Assembly (NCBI GenBank): GCA_049325315.1
Contig: JBMONB010000197.1
Coordinates: forward strand, 62,001-126,000
Length of the DNA: 64,000 nucleotides
Source: JAWLHU01 sp049325315
GTDB lineage: Bacteria; Bacillota; Sulfobacillia; Symbiobacteriales; Symbiobacteriaceae
Direction: 5' to 3'
The position numbers were made by a program, and so were the translations under genes. Shown here in pieces: positions 58,492-64,000 of this stretch (the stretch's first letter is position 1; each line of letters begins with the position of its first letter). The notes below the pieces were generated by a model. It was not told the DNA's origin. It worked only from the letters and a program-made list of their open reading frames with translations, and searched no databases.

Positions 58492-59274
58492 TTAACTGCC
58501 GGTAGATTGGTAGCGGCGCTCGCCCCAGCGGTAGACATGCAGGGCGACGGTGATCGCAGCCGCTGCGGCCAGGAAGGGAACGGCCAGGTGGAGGAGCGTA
58601 CCGCCCTTGCCCAGGGCGAAGCGCACGGGAATGTATCCGATGGCGGTGACCGGGAGCAGGCCGGTCAACAGGCCGCGGAGCCACCGGGGGAAGATGTCGG
58701 CGGGGTAGGCGGCGGCGGTGATCGGAGCGCCGATGGCAAAGGTCTGCAGGTCGTTGATCCGGGTGATAAAAAAGCCGATGCCGGCCACGGCGATGGAGAT
58801 GGCGGTGACGATCACCGCCCCGGACAGGGGGAGAAGGTAGACGTAGAACGCCAGCCAGCCGGGGGCGCCCTGGGCCAGGACCCCGGCAAGGCCGATGGTG
58901 ATCACCAGGTAGCCCTGCACAGCGGCGCCGATTCGCCCGATGTCGAAGTTGCGGGCCAGCAGGCTGAGGAGGGGGGGCCAGGGGCGGATCAGAAGGCCAT
59001 CGTACTCACCGCCTACCAGGTACTTATCGAAGGTGTCCAACTCGGCGGCGAAGACCCGGTAGAGGCCCTGGGAGGCGGAGGCCAGGCCGGAGAGCAGGGC
59101 CACCTCGTAGAGCGTCCAGCCCGCGACGGAATGGTACCGGTGCAGAATCGCCGCTACAGTCAGAAAGTCGACGGCGGTGATCAGGGCGTAGAGGACCGCG
59201 GTGAGAAGGAAGTCCCACTTGTACTGCATCCGGGAGCGAATCGAGGCCCCCAGCAGGCGGAAGTAGAGCACCAT
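58492..59274 (-). CDS. ABC-2 type permease subunit
   Basis: The 260-residue protein has about six membrane helices and resembles the ABC-2 family (DUF990 type): MVLYFRLLGASIRSRMQYKW start, EVALLSGLASASQGLYRVF, and YDGLLIRPWPPLLSLLARNF. It pairs with the next gene (59278), 3 nt upstream on the same strand, forming a likely heterodimeric export permease. No ATP-binding subunit is encoded beside it, so the ATPase must be elsewhere. Substrate unknown. Confidence 0.82.
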   Translation of the reverse strand: MVLYFRLLGASIRSRMQYKWDFLLTAVLYALITAVDFLTVAAILHRYHSVAGWTLYEVALLSGLASASQGLYRVFAAELDTFDKYLVGGEYDGLLIRPWPPLLSLLARNFDIGRIGAAVQGYLVITIGLAGVLAQGAPGWLAFYVYLLPLSGAVIVTAISIAVAGIGFFITRINDLQTFAIGAPITAAAYPADIFPRWLRGLLTGLLPVTAIGYIPVRFALGKGGTLLHLAVPFLAAAAAITVALHVYRWGERRYQSTGS

Positions 59275-59277
59275 CGT

Positions 59278-60060
59278 TTACCCTCCCTGCACGACGACCC
59301 GGGTCAGCGCCCGGCGGGTGATAAAGAGCGTCCAGGCGGTGAGCAGGGTCGCCCAGGCCAACTGGATCAGCAGGCCGGCGGGACCGGTCAGCCCGAGGTA
59401 GATGCGCACCGGGTAGTAGATCTGGGAGGCGAAGGGGAGGTAGGGGGCCACCTTGCCGAGCCAGCCGGGCAGAATGTCGGCGGGGATCCATCCACCGGAG
59501 AGCAGGGTGATCATGGCGTGGTAGGTCCAGTGGGCCCAGCGGATCTCGGTGGTCCAGAGACTGGAAAGACCCACGTTGTAAAACAGTATTAACCCGATAT
59601 ACGAGGCGAGCGCCAGGCTGGGCAGGGTGAGCAGCAGGTTTCCCGCGGAGGCGGGGGCCGGGAAGCCGATGGTGACGGCGAAGAGCAGGGCGAGCGGGAT
59701 CGACCGGTACAGCCCCTGGTAGATGACGTTGCCGCTCTCCCGGGCCAGCACCATGGGAAAGTAGGGGACAGGCCGGGCCATTTCGAGGGCGATGGAGCCG
59801 TTGCGGATCGCGGTGTGAATCCCCAGGCCGGCGGGGAGGAAGACCGCCACCCAGGCGAAGACCTGGGCGAGGACCATGATGGAGGTCATCACCTGCCGGG
59901 TGTAGGGGTCACCGCCGCTAGTCGTCTCGGGTGCCACCGACTGCCAGAGGGAAATATAGATAAAACCGAAGATGGCAGAGGCCAGATTGTTGAGCATGTG
60001 AGACCAGCGGTAGGCCTTGTTGCGGAGAAAACCGGTGCGTCCCAGGTACAGATAGGTCAA
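59278..60060 (-). CDS. ABC-2 type permease subunit
   Basis: The 260-residue membrane protein is of the same ABC-2 group as its neighbour: GFIYISLWQSVAPETTS, VLAQVFAWVAVFLPAGLG and IRNGSIALEMARPVPYFP, the last corresponding to LIRPWPP of the partner. TTG at 60060 follows AAAGGAG with 8-nt spacing. Its promoter must lie in the divergent gap 60061-60182. Usually an ATPase gene precedes these two; it is absent here. Confidence 0.82.
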   Translation of the reverse strand: MTYLYLGRTGFLRNKAYRWSHMLNNLASAIFGFIYISLWQSVAPETTSGGDPYTRQVMTSIMVLAQVFAWVAVFLPAGLGIHTAIRNGSIALEMARPVPYFPMVLARESGNVIYQGLYRSIPLALLFAVTIGFPAPASAGNLLLTLPSLALASYIGLILFYNVGLSSLWTTEIRWAHWTYHAMITLLSGGWIPADILPGWLGKVAPYLPFASQIYYPVRIYLGLTGPAGLLIQLAWATLLTAWTLFITRRALTRVVVQGG

Positions 60061-60182
60061 ACCGCTCGCTCCTTTGCGCTGAAATGGGGCCAGTCGGGCT
60101 TGGGAAGGAGGGAGGAAGGGGGCAGCCAGCGAACCTTACGGCCATGTGGCCGCGTCTCCCAATGCAGAAGGAGATGAACTCC

Positions 60183-60479
60183 ATGACGAACAAATTCCTG
60201 GCGGTCGCCGTGGTGCTCATTGGGCTGGTTCTGATCTTCCGGCTCTTCGTGTCGGGGGCGATGCTCTTTCTCTTGATTGCCGCTGTACTGGCTATAGCTG
60301 CGGGCACCGGCGCCATCGGCCGCACGGGCTACCTGCTGGCGGCCATCTTCCTGTTGCTCGGCGTGGCCGGTTCGGCCATGCGCTTCGCAGTGGGCGCCTT
60401 TGCGATGCTGTTCAGAATGGCCCCGCTGCTCCTGGTGCTGGTCGGCCTCTACATGCTGGCCAAGGCCATTCGCAAGTAA
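60183..60479 (+). CDS. Small membrane protein of unknown function
   Basis: The 98-residue protein has about three hydrophobic helices (FLAVAVVLIGLVLIFRLFV, LLIAAVLAIAAGTGA, MAPLLLVLVGLYMLAKAI) with few charged residues. ATG at 60183 is chosen because AGAAGGAG at 60166-60173 is 9 nt away; a longer upstream form is not supported. It precedes the polysaccharide deacetylase by 25 nt and is likely co-transcribed. I do not recognise the family. Confidence 0.7.
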   Translation: MTNKFLAVAVVLIGLVLIFRLFVSGAMLFLLIAAVLAIAAGTGAIGRTGYLLAAIFLLLGVAGSAMRFAVGAFAMLFRMAPLLLVLVGLYMLAKAIRK

Positions 60480-60504
60480 CTTCTGAGTTCGAGGAGGCTC
60501 CGCG

Positions 60505-61419
60505 TTGAAGTATCTCATCGTTCTGGCCAGCTTTCTCGCCTCCCTTGCCCAGAGCGCGACCCAACCGGTGGCAATTCCACCCGATGCAGGCCTCGTCACG
60601 GGAGAGGCGGGCCGGGTGGCCGTTCTGATCTACCACCACCTCGCCCCACCCGCGGAGATGGCCGAGGAGCCCGGGGTGATCACCCCAGAGCGGTTTGAGT
60701 CACACCTGCAGATGCTGCGGACGGAGGGCTACCACCTGATCTCCGCCGACGAGTTCGCTGCCTATCTCGATGGGCGGCAGGTGGTCTCTGACCGGTCGGT
60801 CCTGATCACCTTCGATGACGGCTACGCCTCCAACTATCATATCGGGCTGCCGCTGCTCCAGAAGTACCAGGCGCCAGCCCTGATCTTTCCGGTGATGAAG
60901 TACTTTGATACCGATGGCAAGGGCGCCTACAGCCCGCACCTGACCCGGGAGCACGCCAAGGCGATGCTCGACTCGGGGCTGGTGGCCTTCGGTTCTCACT
61001 CCTACGATGGCCACGGCTACGTGCCCACCGGGCCCGACGGCTCGGAGCGGGGGCCCTTTCTCACCACCCGCATGTGGCTGGCTGCGGAACAGCGGCTGGA
61101 GACGGAAGAGGAGTTCCAGGCCCGGGTCAAGGCCGACTCGGAGCGATCGGTGGAGACGCTGCGGTCGCTGGGCGTGAACGGCGAGGCGCTGCACTTCGCC
61201 CTGCCCTTTGGCCTTGGCGCCCATGAGCGTGCAGAGATGCTCCGGTCGCTCTCCTTCCGGTACATCTACACGGTGGATGATACCGAACTGAACCATGCCG
61301 GGCAGGAGGGCATGATCCACCGGCTCGACGCGGGCAACCCGTCGATGAGCCCGGAGAGGCTGAAGCAGCGCCTGGAGGAGCTGTTCGGGCCGAAGCCTGC
61401 CGCCGTAGGGGCGGACTGA
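60505..61419 (+). CDS. Secreted polysaccharide deacetylase
   Basis: The 304-residue protein has an N-terminal signal sequence (about 1-18) and a NodB domain at about 95-270: motif 1 ITFDDGYASNY, motif 2 SHSYDGHGY with the metal-binding His residues, and later LHFALPFGLG. The YHHL segment (LIYHHLAPPAEM) marks the PgaB/IcaB-like group that de-N-acetylates surface glycans. TTG at 60505 follows GAGGAGG. Probably acts outside the membrane on peptidoglycan or exopolysaccharide. Confidence 0.88.
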   Translation: MKYLIVLASFLASLAQSATQPVAIPPDAGLVTGEAGRVAVLIYHHLAPPAEMAEEPGVITPERFESHLQMLRTEGYHLISADEFAAYLDGRQVVSDRSVLITFDDGYASNYHIGLPLLQKYQAPALIFPVMKYFDTDGKGAYSPHLTREHAKAMLDSGLVAFGSHSYDGHGYVPTGPDGSERGPFLTTRMWLAAEQRLETEEEFQARVKADSERSVETLRSLGVNGEALHFALPFGLGAHERAEMLRSLSFRYIYTVDDTELNHAGQEGMIHRLDAGNPSMSPERLKQRLEELFGPKPAAVGAD

Positions 61420-61433
61420 TCTCTGAGACATAC

Positions 61434-61464
61434 CCCCGGCTGGGGTTAACCTGGCCGGGGTTTT
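61434..61464 (+). terminator. Terminator after the polysaccharide deacetylase
   Basis: CCCCGGC at 61434-61440 pairs with GCCGGGG at 61454-61460, with G-U pairs extending inward, followed by TTTTCC. It lies 14 nt after the stop and between two convergent genes. Confidence 0.75.
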
Positions 61465-61503
61465 CCACGCGCCGAAACCCCGCCGGCTCCAACCAGGGGG
61501 GGG

Positions 61504-63678
61504 TCAGGGCAGGAGGGGCGAGGGGGTGCCGGTGTGGATGATCAGCAGTTCGTGCAGCGCACGGGTGCAGGCCACGTAGAGCAGCCTGGCGTCACGCCCG
61601 CTCAGCCCGTAGGCGCCCTCCGACGCATCTGCCACGATCACGCCGTCGAACTCGAGCCCCTTGACCAGGTAGGCCGGAATCACCGAGAGGCCGCCCCGGT
61701 AGCTGGTCTGGCGGGGGGTGATCAACTGGGGCTCGAGGCCCAGGGCTGTTAGCGATTCGTGCAGCGCCCGGCAGTGGGGCTCGGTGCGGCCGATCACCGC
61801 GATGGAGGCCATCTTGCGGGCTCGCAGGGCCGCTACTTCGGCCGCCACGCGGGCCGGGAGTTGATCTGGCGTGGTCGCCTCGACCCGGACCGGGGCGCCG
61901 GAGCGGAAGACGGGCTTGGCCAGGGCAGCCGGGGCGCCCAGCTTGCTGATCACGGCGTTGGCGAAGGTCATGACCTCGTAGGTCGAGCGGTAGGACTGCT
62001 CCAGGGTGTAGTAGGCGGTGGGCTCCGGTTCGAAGACCTCAATGAGCTCCTCCCAGCGGTGTATTCCCTGGTAGGCGTGAATCCCCTGGGAGAGGTCACC
62101 GAGAATCGTAAAGGAGTTGGAGCGGGTCAACTTCTTGAGAAGCTCCACCTGGAAGGGGCTGAAATCCTGCGCCTCGTCGATCACCACGTGGTCCAGCTGC
62201 CGGTCTTCCTTGTAGCCCCTCAGCTTCGCCTTCACGTAGACCAGGGGCGCCAGGTCTTCGGGGGCGACCTCCTCCCGCTTGAAGTGGGCCAGGGAGTCCT
62301 TGACCACCCGCTCAGGAATGTCGGGGAAGCCGACGTTGGCCGGGCCCTTCTTCTTCTGGGGCTTGGCGCCCAGGATCTGCTGGTAGAGTTCCAGCGGGGT
62401 GTGGTTGGGCCAGAGCTTCACCCACTTGGCGACGGCGTTGCGGCAGAGCTTTCGCCGTTCCCGCTCGTGCATCGTGCCGGCGAACTGCATGAGGTGGTCG
62501 TCGGCCCACTTCCTGGCCCGGGCGATGCAGCGCTCCTTGCGGGCCATGAGCGGGTACGACTGGTAGGCCCCGTGGAACCACTGGCGAACGGTGGAGGCCC
62601 GGAGGGTCGCTCCCGGCCAGAGAAGCAGGTCCTGGTCGGGCACGAAGCTCGCCTCGTACTGGGCGATGGCCAGGTCGAGCACCTCCTGGAAGAGGAGGGA
62701 GCCCTTGAACCGGCCCGGGGCATCGGCGCCCTCGTCCGGGTCGTGGCCCGGGGTGAAGTGGTACTCCAGCCGGTCGGCCTGGCCGGTGGGCTGAATCTCC
62801 GGGTCGCCCAACTCCCTCAGCGCCCAGTCGGCGAAGGTGGTCTGCACGACCCCGTCGACGCCCAGTTCGGGCAGCACGTCGGAGATGTAGTCCAGGAACA
62901 TCCGGTTGGGGGCGAAGATAATGATCCGGCTGGCGGCGATAGACTCCCGGAAAGTGTAGAGTAGGTAGGCCAGCCGGTGAAGCGCTACCGTCGTCTTGCC
63001 GGAACCCGCCACGCCCTGAATGATCAGCGCCCGGTCCATCGGAGCCCGGATAATGGCGTTCTGCTCGGCCTGAATGGTGGAGACGATATCCCGCAGCCGG
63101 GCGTCACGACTCTCCTGCAAGCGGTAGGAGAGGAACTCGTCGATCACCGGCTCCGCCTCGGTGGGGGCACCCTTCACCTTGGCATCGACGATGCGCTGGA
63201 GAATCGCCTGCCTGACGCCCAGGTGGCGCTTCAGCCAGAGGGTTCCGGTGTGGACGCCGTCGGGCGACTCGAAGGAGACCTCATCGGTGGCGCCGGTGGC
63301 GGTGGTGTAGAAGAGCGAGGCCATCGGGGTTCGCCAGTCGAGAACCAGCGGGTCCGGGGATGTGGACTCCTGGACGCCGACCTTGCCAATGTAGAATCGC
63401 TCGACCGGTGCATCGGGGCCTTCCTGGAAGTCGATGCGCCCGAAATAGGGCTCCCGCTCGGCCAGGTCCAGCCGGCGAATCCGGTCCAGCCGCATGCGCT
63501 CCAGGGCCAGTTCGGCGTGGAGCAGCGCCTCCATCGATTCGTCGACCAGTTCGGGCATGTTGAGTGGGGGCACCGCTCGCAGTTCCGCCAGCTGGGTCCG
63601 CACATCGACCAGGGTCCCTTTCAGTCTCTGCGACTCCTCCAGATAGGCGGGGTGACTCTCCACCGTCAGAGGAAACAC
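61504..63678 (-). CDS. helD: UvrD-like superfamily 1 helicase, HelD family
   Basis: The 724-residue protein has an N-terminal coiled-coil arm (about 5-65), then an SF1 core: Walker A in GVAGSGKTTVALHRL, motif II in DHVVIDEAQDFSPFQ, QSYRSTYEVMTFAN and the late motif LEFDGVIVADASEG and LYVACTRALHEL. HelD binds RNA polymerase and uses ATP to release it from stalled complexes. GTG at 63678 overlaps the AAGGAGGTG site, so the real start may be GTG at 63663 or a CTG between them. Normal length. Confidence 0.9.
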   Translation of the reverse strand: MFPLTVESHPAYLEESQRLKGTLVDVRTQLAELRAVPPLNMPELVDESMEALLHAELALERMRLDRIRRLDLAEREPYFGRIDFQEGPDAPVERFYIGKVGVQESTSPDPLVLDWRTPMASLFYTTATGATDEVSFESPDGVHTGTLWLKRHLGVRQAILQRIVDAKVKGAPTEAEPVIDEFLSYRLQESRDARLRDIVSTIQAEQNAIIRAPMDRALIIQGVAGSGKTTVALHRLAYLLYTFRESIAASRIIIFAPNRMFLDYISDVLPELGVDGVVQTTFADWALRELGDPEIQPTGQADRLEYHFTPGHDPDEGADAPGRFKGSLLFQEVLDLAIAQYEASFVPDQDLLLWPGATLRASTVRQWFHGAYQSYPLMARKERCIARARKWADDHLMQFAGTMHERERRKLCRNAVAKWVKLWPNHTPLELYQQILGAKPQKKKGPANVGFPDIPERVVKDSLAHFKREEVAPEDLAPLVYVKAKLRGYKEDRQLDHVVIDEAQDFSPFQVELLKKLTRSNSFTILGDLSQGIHAYQGIHRWEELIEVFEPEPTAYYTLEQSYRSTYEVMTFANAVISKLGAPAALAKPVFRSGAPVRVEATTPDQLPARVAAEVAALRARKMASIAVIGRTEPHCRALHESLTALGLEPQLITPRQTSYRGGLSVIPAYLVKGLEFDGVIVADASEGAYGLSGRDARLLYVACTRALHELLIIHTGTPSPLLP

Positions 63679-63716
63679 CTCCTTGGGTATCTTCCTGTTT
63701 CAGGGCGGGAGTCACT

Positions 63717-63744
63717 ATTATAGCACTGTGGATGAATGAGTCAA
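63717..63744 (-). promoter_or_regulatory. Sigma-A promoter of helD
   Basis: On the minus strand TTGACT (63744-63739), a 16-nt spacer and TATAAT (63722-63717) form a near-consensus housekeeping promoter. The start would be near 63710, giving a leader of about 30 nt that includes AAGGAGGTG. Confidence 0.8.
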
Positions 63745-63817
63745 TACGAAATAGCCCCAACGTCAACGATTTTCCGCAGAAATTGGCGCGATAGTTTGGC
63801 GAATCTGGCAGTAGGAC

Positions 63818-63846
63818 TCGACGGGAGCGACGGGTCATGGTATAAT
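63818..63846 (+). promoter_or_regulatory. Sigma-A promoter of the small gene at the window end
   Basis: TCGACG (63818-63823), a 17-nt spacer and a perfect TATAAT (63841-63846). The promoter reads toward the ribosome site GGAGGTGA at 63853-63860. That site begins only 6 nt after the -10, so the start must be close; the promoter may be displaced or the leader very short. Confidence 0.5.
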
Positions 63847-63864
63847 ATGGGTGGAGGTGATCGT

Positions 63865-64000
63865 TTGAACGTCTCTTCCGTAAATCAAATGTCGAACCTA
63901 TGGGCCCTGAAGAAACAGATGACGGTCCAGCAAGACCAAATGGCCCAACTCCTCCGGTCGGCACCAAAGATCCAGAACCTCGAGCCGCATAAAGGAACCA
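63865..64000 (+). CDS. Partial small protein, possibly YjfB-like putative motility protein
   Basis: An open frame begins at TTG 63865 after GGAGGTGA and runs 45 codons to the window end without a stop. The product is helical and Gln/Met-rich (MSNLWALKKQMTVQQDQMAQ in outline), then APKIQNLEPHKGT. Size, helix and the PH-x-G step resemble the small YjfB motility proteins, but the evidence is thin. The 3' end is outside the window. Confidence 0.4.
   Translation, partial: MNVSSVNQMSNLWALKKQMTVQQDQMAQLLRSAPKIQNLEPHKGT

Overview
The window is 64 kb of GC-rich bacterial DNA. Strong AAGGAGG-type ribosome binding sites, frequent TTG and GTG starts, short intergenic gaps and Bacillus/Clostridia-style operon orders (fliL-fliN-fliO-fliP-fliQ-fliR-flhB-flhA-flhF-flhG-sigD and flgM-flgN-flgK-flgL) point to a high-GC, flagellated Firmicute. 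Symbiobacterium or a close relative is my best guess; this is an inference from layout and composition, not a proven identity.

Region 1 (1-8427) is a fatty-acid beta-oxidation block: a TetR-type regulator, both electron-transfer flavoprotein subunits, a fused 3-hydroxyacyl-CoA dehydrogenase/enoyl-CoA hydratase (FadN type), a thiolase (FadA) and an acyl-CoA dehydrogenase (FadE), closed by a strong terminator. Related palindromes lie before the regulator and before fadN.

Region 2 (8428-13885) is a regulatory module: an intergenic stretch with a close match to a sigma-54 (-24/-12) promoter, a degenerate histidine-kinase-like sensor whose phospho-accepting His is Asp, the switch protein FliM, a sigma-54 activator with two receiver domains, and a CheX-type phosphatase. 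A perfect sigma-54 consensus also precedes flgB.

Region 3 (13882-45719) is an almost complete flagellar locus: rod and basal body (flgB, flgC, fliE, fliF), switch (fliG, fliN), export gate and ATPase (fliH, fliI, fliJ, fliO, fliP, fliQ, fliR, flhB, flhA), hook (fliK, flgD, flgE), placement and regulation (flhF, flhG, sigD, flgM), late structures and chaperones (flgN, flgK, flgL, flaG, fliD, fliS, a fliT-like gene), flagellin and the stator (motA, motB). The filament cap FliD carries an inserted F5/8 type C (discoidin-like) carbohydrate-binding domain.

Region 4 (45794-56525, plus a GT2-TPR gene at 40966-42822) is a glycan island. It encodes mannose-1-phosphate guanylyltransferase, GDP-mannose 4,6-dehydratase and a 4-keto reductase (predicted GDP-D-rhamnose), large glycosyltransferases, an unrecognised protein, and a cassette of GT-B-like transferase, HAD phosphatase, nucleotidyltransferase and methyltransferase. 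By gene content it resembles loci that attach a phospho-linked, N-methylated amino acid to flagellin glycan in Clostridioides difficile and Pseudomonas. Its position beside flagellin suggests a flagellin modification system.

Region 5 (56628-64000) is unrelated housekeeping: a HerA-like ATPase, a single-domain Gdt1/UPF0016 protein, two ABC-2 type permeases without an ATPase, a small membrane protein, a secreted polysaccharide deacetylase, a HelD-type helicase, and the start of a small gene cut by the window end. I saw no rRNA, tRNA, CRISPR array, insertion sequence or prophage.
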